DNA of 64,000 nucleotides from Myotis daubentonii (lineage: Eukaryota; Chordata; Mammalia; Chiroptera; Vespertilionidae). This document shows, in pieces, positions 21,525 to 32,685 of this stretch (its first letter is position 1; every line of letters begins with the position of its first letter). Made by a program: the position numbers and the translations under genes. The stretch spans positions 1,488,001 through 1,552,000 of the forward strand of contig NC_081853.1 in the NCBI RefSeq assembly GCF_963259705.1, written 5' to 3'. The notes below the pieces were generated by a model. The model was not told the origin of the DNA. It saw only the letters and a list, made by a program, of their open reading frames with translations, and ran no database searches.

Positions 21525-22923
21525 CAGAAAGAGGGGGGGGGCCAAAAAATCCTGGAAGGAATATTTCAGAATGCTAAGAGTCATCTTAGGTGCAGCCTCA
21601 ATTTTCTGACTTTTTTTTACAAGGAGCATGATTAAGTATGGGAGGGAGAACAGAAATCGTGTAGCGACAATGATCTTGGGGGGTTGGCTCAGAGGAGCCG
21701 CGGGGGAAGGTGGGGAGTGTCCCCTCCTTGCACCAGGCCTCGTGAGGAATGGCTCCCTGATTCTGAAGTTTCGTGAAAACCTGGCACATGAAAAGCACAG
21801 ACAGCTGTGGGGAGATGGTCCGAGCCCAGAGTCTGCGGCCCTCCACTGCCGCCCTCCCCCGGAGGTCAGACCCCTGGGCTGTGCAGGTGGCCTCGCCGGC
21901 CGAGGCGTTGTGGCTGTGGACGGCTTTGCTGCAGTTATTGATGCTGGGCCTGGCACCCTTGCCTGCTCCTGGGCTGTGTGGCGGCTCCGTTGCCCTTTTA
22001 TGGACCAAGAATGCCTCAGCGGCAGCTCCTTCAAGTCACAGTCCTTATGGGAAATGAAGCAGGAGACAGTGGTGACCCAGCTCAAGGCACAAAGATGCCA
22101 CAGCTGCTCAGCCGCCCTTGTGTGGGTCCTCCCAGGGCCTGAAGCAGACAGAAGCTGCCCCGGGGAAGGGGACCAGAGAGGCCCAGACAAGGGCTGGGGA
22201 CTCAGTGGGCTCCTGGCGAGCTCCTGAGAGCCTGGAGAAGAAGCAGACAGCTCTACGGAGGGCCACTCACAGCCCTGCTCCCCGTCCAGGGGGACATGTG
22301 CCTCTGCCCAGCTCCTCACTCAAGTGCTTGTGTTTGAGTCAGACCTGGTTCCCAGGCTGAGTGTGGTCAAGGCCCTCCCGCCCACCCAGGTGCCGTTCCC
22401 CTTCCATTCTGTCAATTGTGGGAAAAAGACTAGCCATGCTCAGCTCCCCTCAGTGCATACTGGGAAATCTTTCTTGCCAGGACTTTCCAAACCAGTGTCT
22501 GACTGAATCAAGCAGATCCTGGACCCGTGGCCTTAGAGCAAGATGGCAAACAGCCTCCAGTCTCATGCCAGCTCTGAGGCAGGGAGGCTGTCTGGAGGGT
22601 GGGTGGGGCTCTGACCAGAGAGAGGGCGCTGCTGGGCCGGAGCTGCTGTCCGGGCATCTGTCTGCACAGGGAGCTGTGCCCAGGGCTCCTCCGTGTCTGC
22701 TTCAGCCCTTGGACCCTGTCCCCACGCTGGTCCCAGCTGTGCTGGAGCTTCTGACTGCCGATTCCAAAGGCAGCGATTTACAGACAACCAGGACCAGAAT
22801 GACGTTGGGACTTGTTACTGCAGATCCTGGCCCAGTAACCTCATTAGAATACCTTGTGGGACTTAAACAAACATGTCTGGGCTCTGCCCAGAGCTCCCAA
22901 TATGAACCAGCATGAAGGTGGGC
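21523..22923. other. No recognisable gene
   Basis: The plus strand has a 200-codon open frame (21628-22227) and the minus strand a 282-codon one (21471-22319). The latter starts from the AT repeat side and neither shows a known domain. A G-run lies at about 21533-21541. Nothing firm could be assigned. Confidence 0.3.
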
Positions 22924-22938
22924 GCAGGAATCTTTAGT

Positions 22939-23407
22939 GTTTGTTGTCGTTAATCCTCACCTGAGGGTATTTTTTCCTTTGCTTTTCAGAGAGAGTGGAA
23001 GGAAGGGAGGGAGGCGGAGAGAAAGAGAGAAACATCTATGTCAGTGGTCGGCAAACTGCAGCTCGCGAGCCACATGTGGCTCTTTGGCCCCTTGAGTGTG
23101 GCTCTTCCACAAAATACCAACTTCTGCGCATGGGCCACGAAGTTTCAGTCGCACTGTACATGTGCGCCCGCACATGGTATTTTGTGGAAGAGCCACACTC
23201 AAGGGGCCAAAGAGCCGCATGTGGCTCATGAGCCGCAGTTTGCCGACCACTGATCTATGTGAAACACACCGATTGGTTGCCTCCCACGTGAGCCCCAACG
23301 GAGCAGGGGTGGAACCTGCAAGCCAGGTACGTGCCCTTGACTGGGATTCGAACCCATGACACTGGTGCACAGGCCAATGCTCTAACCACTGACTCACACT
23401 GGCCAGT
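22939..23407 (-). mobile_element. Ves SINE, older subfamily, interrupted by a hAT MITE
   Basis: Flanked by a 15-bp duplication GCAGGAATCTTTAGT (22924-22938 and 23408-23422). Reversed tRNA boxes (GGGATTCGAACCC at about 23341-23353) and the GAGAGAG body are visible, split by the insertion at 23042-23252. Confidence 0.92.
23042..23252. mobile_element. Foldback hAT MITE, 211 bp
   Basis: Terminal inverted repeats start CAGTGGTCGGCAAACTGC and extend for about 75 bp on each side, so nearly the whole element can fold as a hairpin with a short loop near 23140-23160. It is flanked by an exact 8-bp duplication ATCTATGT (23034-23041 and 23253-23260), the hAT signature. It encodes no transposase and would need one in trans. 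Confidence 0.95.
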
Positions 23408-23422
23408 GCAGGAATCTTTAGT

Positions 23423-26400
23423 CTTAACTAGCGCCCCAGAGGACTCATAGGTGCACCAAAACCTGAGAATGTTAACTTAGAAATATTCCCACCTGGGCTG
23501 TCGCACTTCAGAACACTCCTCAAGTCACTGCTCCAGATGGGGCCAGGGCGGGGTAAACATGCCCCGTGTTCTTACCCCTGCTCCTGCCAAGGCCACGCCC
23601 ATGCTCCTCCCTCGCGTGTGAGCTGGACGTAGAGGCTCACTTAGAATGAACGGAGGTGGAGGGTGCGACAGTGTGTGACACTGAGATCAGGGCATAAAAG
23701 GAACTTGAATCACCTGCTCTCCCTTGAATCACCTGCTCTGAGGCCCCTGCCAGTGGTGAGGACACAGGCACCCACGGGAGGCCGCGCGGGCAGGGCCGGA
23801 AGCACGGCCTGCAGCCCGGGAGGGAGCGGTCAGGAGGCGCTGGTCAAGCGCAGGGGACGCAGCCCGGCTGCCGTGCTGACTGCAACGTCAGAAGACCTGG
23901 GCCGGAGCCACTGGCTGAGCAGCAGCCACGCCCCTGACTCAGAGAGACGCGGACAGTGGTGCTGGCAGTGGCAGCCCTGAGGCTTCGGGTTCCCAGCTGC
24001 ATCAACAGGGGAGACGTGCACGGGGGAGAGCCCCATGATTCCCACAGGCGGCCTGGAACCCAGAGCCTCCGACAGCAGGCTGAGCTGCAGCCAGGGGCTG
24101 TTTCCCAGCGACCCTCCCAGGCCAGCGTGGGGCGGGCAGAGGCCCAGCTGCTGCCGAGGAGCCTGTGGGCGGCCCCAGCGCGGTGCATCCCCTTCGCCCC
24201 TCCTCCCCTTGCAAAGTCCACAGGGGAAGCTCAGCCCCACCCTCAACTCCCAGCCTGTGGCCTCTCCATACGGAGAGCTTCCCCGCCACCTGCCCCGCTC
24301 CGCCCGCGCTCTCCCGGCCCGGGCACCAGCCCCATCCTGGCATCAAACCTCTCCCGGCTCAGGAACCCTGCCATCAAGTCTTCGTTCCTTCCTCAAGTCC
24401 AGCTCAGTGCTCCCCAGCCAGTGAGCCTGAGCCCCCCACAGGATAAGGTGCACCCAAATGAGCAGACAAGGGTGAACTTGACCCGTAGGGGACGAGCTTG
24501 GGTGACCGGCTTCCATGACGGCGCCTTGTGGTGGGATTCCTGCAGGGACTCCTCTGGCTCCACAGGCGGCCACGCAGAAGGACCTTTCACACAGACAGGC
24601 CTGTGGTTCTCCAATGCTCCTTTGGTAATAAAATGGAAAACCGAACGCTCTCATGAGAAAATTCTGGCCCCTGAAATTCCTGCACGAATACTCGGCTCCA
24701 GATCCCTGAAGCCGGGCCCAGAGAAGTGAGGGAACGGGTCCAGGTCTCCGCCCTTCGGTGGAAGCACTGAGGCTGCAGCCAGGCCCTGTGATGACTGGAC
24801 CGTGAGCCGAGGTGTTTGCCCGGGGTCCGGTCTCCCGTGCGAAGAATGAGCTACGCGGACCAGGAGGTTTAAGCAAAGTGTGGAAAATCATTACACGCAG
24901 ATTCAGACTGCCCGAAAGGGGAGGGGCCCCGCAGGGGGCTGCCACTAAAGCCTTGTGGTCCAGGGTAAGTGTTTGCTACACCTGCTCTGCGTCCACCTGT
25001 GTCGTCACCTGGTTGATTCCTCAATTGCTCTTGCCCAGCAACAGCCCTGAACTCTCCCTGTTTCTATGGTGAACTGTTCCTGTTTCTATACGTTCGTCCA
25101 TCTTGTTCATTACAGGCCCTCCTTGGTTTCCCATACCTCCTGCTTTGAGTCCAGAAACATTCTATTATTTCTGCTTGGTTGGTGCCTGTGGTCCGGCTGC
25201 TCAAACTGCCATGTTCCACCTGCCTTTGTTTTCCACTGGACCCCTGCCCTGTCTGCCTGTGTTCAAGCTAACTCCTCCCACCTTTACTTTCCCCTCCCGG
25301 GCTTTCTTACAGCTCTGGGTCCAGCCAGCCGCCCCTGCCTGCTGATGTCCAGGGCGGCAGCCAGCTCCTGGCCCCTGGCCTACTTGGCCCTTCACCCAGT
25401 GTGCATAGTGGGGCAGCACCCCTGTCCCGGGCCATTTCACCGCTCAGAGGGTCCATAGTGGCAGGGGCAGGCCTTCCCAGTCCTGCTCTGTGAGGCGGCT
25501 GGGCCCAGAGGTGCTGACCACCAGGATGTGGGTCCAGACAGAGGCTGAGCTGCAGGCTGGCTGGTCAGAGGAGCCCGATTCATGATAAAGAAATCCAAGG
25601 CAAAAAAGGACATCAGTGGAAGAGCAGAAAGCAAAGAAATATGTGCTGATGTCAGAAACTCTCTAAAATGAGCTGACCAGGTGCAAACCAAGTGATAAAG
25701 ACACAGGGAACTGGGGCTGATGGTAGGGAAGGCGACAGCTGTGAGGAGAGAGGGAGGAGAGCCACGGGACTCTCCCAGAAGCAATCACAGGAGAGGGGCC
25801 GCTCAGAGGTTGCTGGTTGGTGTCTGTTAGGATAGTTTTGACTTAAAACGTGCAAAAATAAAAACAAAAGCCACCCAAACCACCTTAACCCACAGGTTTT
25901 ACATCTTGGAGTCCAGAAGCAGGTCAGCCAAGGCAACGCCCTCAGCTCCGCCCTCTTGCGGCGCAGCTTCGTCCTGTCCTCGGGCTGGCCTCCTCCTGGC
26001 AGCAGCTGTAGGCCCAAGCCTGCACCCACTCTCTAGAGCAGGAACAGCTTTTTCCTTTGACCTCTGAGCCAAGGTCATGGCTACCCTGCTGATCAGCGCC
26101 TGCCCCAGTCACTGTGGTAGGGACAGGAGGGCTGTCCGAAGTGCTGGGCGGGGTCCATGCAAGCCCTGAGCTGCCACTCACAGGCTGGGGCGGAGGTGGC
26201 CAGGCAACTGCAGCGCTCCCTCTGTGGGTGTCAGGGCTGTGCATGATCTTCTAGAATGTTGACAACCTCATATTTCTCACAAGTCCTAGTGTGACATGGT
26301 CCGCACTGCATTCCTAGAGCTTTCTCCTGACTCCATCTCTAGGCGTGACTGAGCCCCTCGGAGTCCGCCTGGCTCTCTGGCCAGTTGGGAACCTGGCACT

Positions 26401-26709
26401 AAAATATGCCAAGTCGGTGTTTAAAACCACAGGGAATCAGAAGAGGAAGGGGTGTTGGAAGTCATCGGATCCAACTCCTCATTTTCATTCTTCATAGAGG
26501 TGCTTCCTGTCTAGACTCCATATCCAGTGCTCCTTTCCTGTCCTTGGGAGGCGCTGTTACCAAGCAAGGGTGCTGCCTGACACAATAGGAGCCTAAACTA
26601 TGTCACTGACTTTTGAGAAAAGGAAAGGTTTTTACTGCTGAGTGGACGCACAGGAGACCAGAGGCGCCACTGAAACTGTCCCGGACCTGGGTCTGGACGA
26701 GCTGCGAGG
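23423..26709. other. No recognisable gene in about 3.3 kb
   Basis: The longest open frames (23956-24729 plus, 258 codons; 24343-24945 minus, 201 codons) overlap each other and show no known domain. Composition is moderately GC-rich. No clear repeats were recognised. Undetected small exons cannot be excluded. Confidence 0.3.
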
Positions 26710-26717
26710 GTCTGGGA

Positions 26718-26928
26718 CAGGGGTGGGCAAACTTTTCGACTCGAGGGCCACAATGGGTTCTTAAACTGGACCGGAGGCCGGAACAAAAGCATGGATGGAG
26801 TGTTTGTGTGAACTAATATAAATTCAAAGTAAACATCATTACATAAAAGGGTACGGTCTTTTTTTTTTAGTTTTATTCATTTCAAACGGGCCGGATCCGG
26901 CCCGCGGGCCATAGTTTGCCCACAGCTG
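26718..26928. mobile_element. hAT MITE, 211 bp
   Basis: It begins CAGGGGTGGGCAAACTTTTC and ends GTTTGCCCACAGCTG (imperfect TIRs), with GGGCCGGATCCGGCCCGCGG near the right end. An exact 8-bp duplication GTCTGGGA is at 26710-26717 and 26929-26936. Non-autonomous. Confidence 0.95.
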
Positions 26929-26936
26929 GTCTGGGA

Positions 26937-27279
26937 GGATAGGTGGCAGAGGCAGAGTGGGCAGAGCAGGTTTTGATTGGAGGGTTTTGAAACTTGGCCA
27001 ATTATGGAGTAGAGTCAAGGCAAGAGAAAGCACAAAGGAATTCCAACCTGCAGAGCTTGCTCAGTGCTATGCTTGTCCCTGCCAGTCTCGGCATGGGTCT
27101 TCCTTGTTGAAGGAACTCTTGCTTTATAAAAGGTTCTGTTACATGAGTTCCAGGAATTGAAGATTCTTGGACAGGGGTCCCTGTAAAATAACTGACGGGC
27201 TGTATTAGCTATCAGTCTGCTGTCGGGGCAGAATCCATGTGCCGTTTCAGCAGTCCTGGGCAAATTCTAGGAGACCAGG
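26937..27279. other. No recognisable gene
   Basis: Short unassigned stretch next to the MITE. No coding or repeat signal was recognised. Confidence 0.3.
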
Positions 27280-27400
27280 TTTGATTCAGTTCTGCCACTT
27301 AGCAACTGGGTAAATTACTCAATCTGTCTGAGCCTCAGTTTCCTCAGATGTCAAGTGGAAATGACAATAGTGCTTAATTTATAAGCTATCGTGAGAATTA
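27280..27400 (+). repeat. MIR SINE fragment
   Basis: CAGTTCTGCCACTTAGCAAC, CTGAGCCTCAGTTTCCTCAG and TATCGTGAGAATTAGG follow MIR order closely. Confidence 0.8.
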
Positions 27401-27643
27401 GGTCTGTATGAGTTTCCTGCTGCTGCTGTAACAAATTAACACACACTCAGTGGTTTAAGCGACACATTTCTCCTTGTAAAGTTCTAAAGATCAGGGTGTC
27501 TGCAGGTTGCAAGTGTCAGGGGAGGGCCATTCCCTGCCTGTCCACCTTCTGGAGGACCTGCATTCCTTGCTCGGCCCCTTCCTCCACCCTGAGGTGCTTC
27601 CTCCAAACTCTAGTTCCATGGTCACATCGCCTTTCTCTGACTT

Positions 27644-28180
27644 GGCTTGTTTTGTTTTTGTTAATCCTCACCAGAGGATCTTTTCTTTTCTTTTCTTTTC
27701 TTTTCCTTTCTTTTCTTTTCTAGGATGGAAATAATTATTTCTTTTTTAATATTTTTTTATTGATTTCAGTGAGGAAGGGAGAGAGAGATAAAAACATCAA
27801 TGATGAGAGAGAATCATTGATCAGCTGCCTCCTGGAGTCGCCCTACTGGGGATCGAGCCTGCAACCCTTGATTGGAATCGAACCTGGGACCTTTCAGTCC
27901 GCAGGCTGATGCTCTATCCACTAAGCCAAACCAGCCAGGGCAGAGGATATTTTTCTATTGCTTTTTAGAGAGAGTGGGAGGGAGGGAGGGATGGAGGGTG
28001 GGAGGGAGAGAGACATTGATGTGAGAGAGGCACATTGATTGGTTGCCTCCCACATGCACCTGGATCAGGACCCGGGATTGAACCTGCAACCCAGGAATGT
28101 GCCCTTGACTGGTAATGGAACCTGCGACGCTTTGGTGCACAGGCCAACACTCTAACCACTGAGAATGCCAGCCAGGGCCT
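27644..28180 (-). mobile_element. Ves SINE, older subfamily, interrupted by a younger Ves
   Basis: Its A-tail side is at 27644-27672 (TTAATCCTCACC motif). The body and reversed tRNA part run from 27949 to 28180 (ends GCCAGCCAGGGC). The 14-bp TSD lies outside. The inner SINE splits it near CAGAGGAT. Confidence 0.88.
27680..27941 (-). mobile_element. Younger Ves SINE nested in an older one
   Basis: CAGAGGAT is duplicated at 27672-27679 and 27941-27948. A (CTTTT)n stretch at 27680-27722 forms the tail side. Reversed tRNA boxes (GGAATCGAACCTGGG, about 27875-27890) are clear. Confidence 0.85.
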
Positions 28181-28315
28181 CCTTTCTCTGACTTTGGTCC
28201 TCTGGCCTCACTATTTTAAGGCCCTTGAAATTACTTGGCACTCACCCAAATAGTCCAGGATAATTTCTCCACTTCAGACCCTGAACTCAATCACCCCGTC
28301 AAAGCTCCTTGGCAA

Positions 28316-29951
28316 CATCCCACCGGCTCTGGGGTGAGGGTGCAGACACGCTGTTGAAGGAGTACGGGGAGTGGAGTGGGGTTGGAAACGTTACTGCGTT
28401 TATCACAAAATAATGGAATCCACATGAAAGCATGTAGATCAGTGCCAGGTACAGACTAAGACCCACAAAGCAAGGATGACAGCCAGATACAGAGACTCCC
28501 CAGGGCAGAAAGCCCCAGGTGCCCAGCAAGGGGTGAAACTGGGAAGACAAGAACCTCGCCCCAGGGTGACCTCTCCTCCCCAGGTATGGCTGGCCAGGCG
28601 GTTTGCACCCCTGACCTCTCCCCCCGAGAGAGAACATCGAGCCCCAGTTGTGTTTCAGCTCCAGGCCCAGGAAAACAGCCAAACCAGACCAGTGACGCCT
28701 TGGCTGCCTCCGGACCAGCTGCAGTGACTCATCACCCTCTGCCCTGGCACCAGCCCATCTGGAGACCAGGACCCGACAGAGCACGCGGGAAGCTGATGAA
28801 ATTCTATGAGACCCTGGCCTGAGGTTCCCACCTGCAGGAGAGAGAGAGGCTCGGGACAGAGGACCCAGCCGGGCTCTCCCTCCAAGGAGCACGCCCGCCC
28901 TTGCCATCCCCATCCCCCCGCAGGTGCGTGTCCCCAACCTAGAATGGACCCAGGAGACTTGCATCCAGGGGAGCGATGGGCAGTGGCAGCTCCTCCCAGC
29001 TCACCCCTGAAGCTGTCTCCAAGGCCCCTTTTTTCTCTGTGTAGCCCTTCCCTTTGGATGTCCCCATCTCCCACCCCCCTTCCTTAAATGAATTCAGTTT
29101 CTTTCATCACCGTCTGAGATGGCTATTGGCTTGCCTGGGCACTTTAACTTTTCAGTAAGAACTCAATGTATGCCATTGTTTTCATTTAGGCATCACCTAC
29201 TGTGTGCCCAGCACTGTGCCAGACATGGAGCTGTCAGCGTAGGCAGAGTTATTAATATAAGGAAGAAAGCAAAAGGGAAATAATTTTTATACATTTTCAA
29301 AAGCTTTCAATTTTGTTAAGTCATCAATCTCAGCTCTGGCCTGGGCTCACCATGCCAGCCTGGGCTGCTGGTGTCTGGTGGCTCGGTGGGATGCCCGGGC
29401 CCCTCCCCAGGTGGTGTTTGTCATGCAGCAGGCTAGCGCAGGCGTGCTGAGAGGGCAGCAACAGCTCGGACGTGCCAGTCCTGGTAGGCCCTGGGCTCTG
29501 AGAGGATGCACCGGCACTCCCATGGGTCAAAGCAACCCAAGCCCTGGTTCAGAGTCCGGAAATGGACGTCACCTCTTGAGGGAGAAGGAGTGAAGTGTGT
29601 GGTCATTTCTCCACCTACCAGGAACCGCCCGGGGGAAGGGAGAACGGATCCGAGGAAATCTGCCCGGCAAAGCCCAGAAAGGCACAGAGGGCCCCCGCCT
29701 CTTTGGGCTGAAATGCCAGCCCCACAAGCGGCCATAGACGCACAGCTGAGCACTGGGCAAGAACAGTCCCAGCCCTCCTCTCCTTCCCGAAAGCTGGGAG
29801 GACAAGGAGAGCAACCGCACTGCACACGCAGGCTGCACCGTGGCCACAGACGGACCGTTTGAGAAATTAAGACAGGTCATTGGAACACCCAGTACCTTCA
29901 GAGCAAAGGCCTCTGTTTGCCACTGGCCAGGGTGAGTGAGTAAAGCTGTAT
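28316..29951. other. No recognisable gene; possible MIR near 29175-29260
   Basis: Unassigned sequence with short open frames on both strands lacking known domains. CACCTACTGTGTGCCCAGCACTGTGCCAGA at about 29194-29223 is MIR/L2-like. Confidence 0.35.
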
Positions 29952-29965
29952 AGAAAACCGTTTCA

Positions 29966-31729
29966 CGCATACGGACACTCAGAGGATGCGCAGTGCTGAA
30001 GTCAAATTCTGAGGTGCGGAGTGCGCGGAGCGGGCTGGCGGCGGAGGGCGCGGTTGGCGTTTTCAATCGGGAGGGAGTCGCAGACTCTGAGCTCCAGATC
30101 CGGGCGAGTCTTTAGGGACCCAGACTCAAATGGGAGAAGCGGGACTGTCTGGCTTCGGTCAGAGCGAGTGCAGCTTTCTCTCCCAGCTTTGCAGCGGGTG
30201 CTGGGACTCAGAGAGGCAGAGCCCCTGGGGACAGGACTGAGAGCCGCCATAACTGCTCTCTCCTGCCCACCCTGTAGATCCTGTGCGACCCGCCCTGCCC
30301 ACGCCCTGCACAGAGGCATTTGCCGGATAGCCTCAGGCAAAGGCTAGATTAGCACCTCCCTAGAGGACAGAAGTTCTCTCACTGCTGACACAGCTGATTC
30401 TCATAGCCACTTGGCCTGGAGGTCAAACCCTCCCTGGAATTAGCTACAACAATCAAGATTTATCTATAAGACTGCGAACAAAGACCACTAGGGGGTGCAC
30501 CAAGGAAGCATAACAAAATGCGGAGACAAAGAAACAGGACAAAATTGTCAATGGAAGAAATAGAGTTCAGAACCACACTTTTAAGGTCTCTCAAGAACTG
30601 TTTAGAAGCTGCCGATAAACTTAATGAGATCTACACGAAAACTAATAAGACCCTCGATCTTATATTGGGGAACCAACTAGAAATTAAGCACACACGGACT
30701 GAAATAACGAATATTATACAGACGCCCGACAGCAGACCAGAGGAGCGCAAGAATCAAGTCAATGATTTGAAATGCGAGGAAGCAAAAAACATCCAACCGG
30801 AAAAGCAAAATGAAAAAAGAATCCAAAAATGCGAGGATAGTGTAAGGAGCCTCTGGGACAGCTTCAAGCGTACCAACATCAGAATTATAGGGGTGCCAGA
30901 AGATGAGAGAGAGCAAGATATTGAAAACCTATTTGAAGAAATAATGACAGAAAACTTCCCCCACCTGGTGAAAGAAATGGACTTACAGGTCCAAGAAGCG
31001 CGGAGAACCCCAAACAAAAGGAATCCAAAGAGGACCACACCAAGACACATCATAATTAAAATGCCAAGAGCAAAAGATAAAGAGAGAATCTTAAAAACAG
31101 CAAGAGAAAGAAAGCCAGTTACCTACAAGGGAATACCCATACGACTGTCAGCTGATTTCTCAACAGAAACTTTGCAGGCCAGAAGGGAGTGGCAAGAAAT
31201 ATTCAAAGTGCTGAATACCAAGAACCTACAACCAAGATTACTTTATCCAGCAAAGCTATCATTCAGAATTGAAGGTCAGATAAAGAGCTTCACAGATAAG
31301 GAAAAGCTAAAGGAGTTCATCACCACCAAACCAGGATTATATGAAATGCTGAAAGGTATCCTTTAAGAAGAGGAAGAGGAAGAAAAAGGTAAAGATACAA
31401 ATTATGAACAACAAATATGCATCTATCAACAAGTGAATCTAAGAATCAAGTGAATAAATAATCTGATGAACAGAATGAACTGTTGATTATAATAGAATCA
31501 GGGACATAGAAAGGGAATGTACTGACTATTCTTGGTGGGGAAAGGGGTGTGGGAGATGTGGGAAGAGACTGGACAAAAATCGTGCACCTATGGATGAGGA
31601 CAGTGGGTGGGGAGTGAGGGCGGAGGGTGGGGCGGGAACTGGGAGGAGGGGAGTTATGGGGGGGGGGAAAAAAAGGAACAAATGTAATAATCTGAACAAT
31701 AAAGATTTAATTAAAAAAAAAAAAAAAAA
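29966..31729 (+). mobile_element. HAL1-like LINE, copy B, 5'-truncated
   Basis: Flanked by an exact 14-bp duplication AGAAAACCGTTTCA (29952-29965 and 31730-31743). It starts at the point matching position 2228 of copy A, so about 155 bp of the leader are missing. From there on it is about 98 percent identical to copy A by eye, including ORF1, the G-rich 3' tract and the AATAAAG/A-tail. There is no ORF2. Confidence 0.92.
30518..31366 (+). CDS. L1 ORF1-type RNA-binding protein of HAL1-like copy B, 282 aa, intact
   Basis: Same length and domain order as copy A: coiled coil about 10-115, RRM-like domain about 118-195 with N-I-R-I-I-G-V-P-E, and C-terminal domain to 282. The six differences from copy A are Q60R, D82N, K140E, N199K, S200P and M232L. 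No stop or frameshift separates the copies despite about 2 percent divergence. That fits recent, near-simultaneous insertion from active ORF1-only masters. Its role is inferred from L1 ORF1p: binding the element RNA in a particle that also contains ORF2p from an autonomous L1. The promoter end is truncated, so this copy itself may be silent. Confidence 0.9.
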   Translation: MRRQRNRTKLSMEEIEFRTTLLRSLKNCLEAADKLNEIYTKTNKTLDLILGNQLEIKHTRTEITNIIQTPDSRPEERKNQVNDLKCEEAKNIQPEKQNEKRIQKCEDSVRSLWDSFKRTNIRIIGVPEDEREQDIENLFEEIMTENFPHLVKEMDLQVQEARRTPNKRNPKRTTPRHIIIKMPRAKDKERILKTARERKPVTYKGIPIRLSADFSTETLQARREWQEIFKVLNTKNLQPRLLYPAKLSFRIEGQIKSFTDKEKLKEFITTKPGLYEMLKGIL

Positions 31730-31743
31730 AGAAAACCGTTTCA

Positions 31744-32289
31744 GCCTTAGTCCAGCTTTTTAAGGAGAGCAATATTTACTTGGAGGCCCAGAAAAACAAT
31801 TGAAAAGACATATATGTCACAATACTAACACAGTCAGTCATCTTTGCTGGGATTAGAGGTAGCTTTTATTGTGTCTACTTCTCTGAACTTTCTCAAATTT
31901 TCTATAATAAACATGACTTACTTTACTAATCAGAGAAAAGTGTAATTAAAAAATACCCACAATGAATTCTAATTGCTTCAACATTTGAAAATGAAACTCT
32001 AAGTTATTTGATTGTGTTGCTAATGGTATTTGCTGGAATTGGGGCTTCTGTATTTTTTCCTTTAAATTATCCTGGGGCACTAATTTGTACACTAAGGACA
32101 TGAACTCTTAATTTTAAGTTTATAGAATAAAATTATGCAAGTTCCTTCTATTGGTATCCAATCCTTCCCTTCTCTAGATGCCAGGATCTCAAAGCTCTTT
32201 AGCGAGTGCGATCCCCAGAGGCTACTCTCTGACTTCTCCACACAAATGATTCTACACAACTGTGATCTAATATCCCCCTCCTTACATGC
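31744..32289. other. No recognisable gene
   Basis: AT-rich, old-looking intergenic sequence. No coding signal was found. Confidence 0.3.
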
Positions 32290-32434
32290 AAAAGAATGAC
32301 ACCAGGTCACCAGCTTACACCCCTCACAAGAATGAACTCAAAGTGGATAAAGGACTTAGATCTAAGTCTTGAACCCATAAAAATCCTAGAAGAAAACATA
32401 GGTGGCAAAATCTCAGATATCTCTTGTAGCAGTA
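32290..32434 (+). mobile_element. Old L1 ORF2 fragment
   Basis: The plus strand encodes a piece of the L1 ORF2 C-terminal part ([17 protein letters not shown] then I-L-E-E-N-I-G-G-K-I). It is cut off at about 32434 by the minus-strand L1. Confidence 0.85.
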
Positions 32435-32685
32435 TTTTTTTATCTTTAATTTCTTTATTGGTTAACGTATTACAAATGTGTCCTCTTCCCCCCCATTAAC
32501 CCCCAACCTCCTCCCCACACTCATGCTCTCATCCCCCTGTTGTCCATGTCCATTGGTTTGGCTTATATACATGCATACAAGTCCTTTGGTTGATCTCTTC
32601 CCCTTACCCCCACCCTCCCCTACTTTCCCTCTGGGGATTGATAGTCTGATCGCTGTTTCTCTGTCTTTGGGTCTGTCCTGTTCAT

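Larger units (their letters stand above)
27401..28315. repeat. Old interspersed repeat (family not named) carrying a nested SINE pair
   Basis: GTTTCCTGCTGCTGCTGTAACAAATTA-like sequence resembles a common mammalian repeat. It is interrupted at 27644-28180 by SINEs flanked by an exact 14-bp duplication CCTTTCTCTGACTT (27630-27643 and 28181-28194), then resumes. Confidence 0.45.

Noticed and set aside
21471..22319. 282-codon minus-strand frame
   Set aside because: It runs into the AT microsatellite (Tyr/Ile repeat) and has no recognisable domain.
24343..24945. 201-codon minus frame overlapping a 258-codon plus frame
   Set aside because: The two overlap on opposite strands, no homology was recognised and there is no start or splice context.
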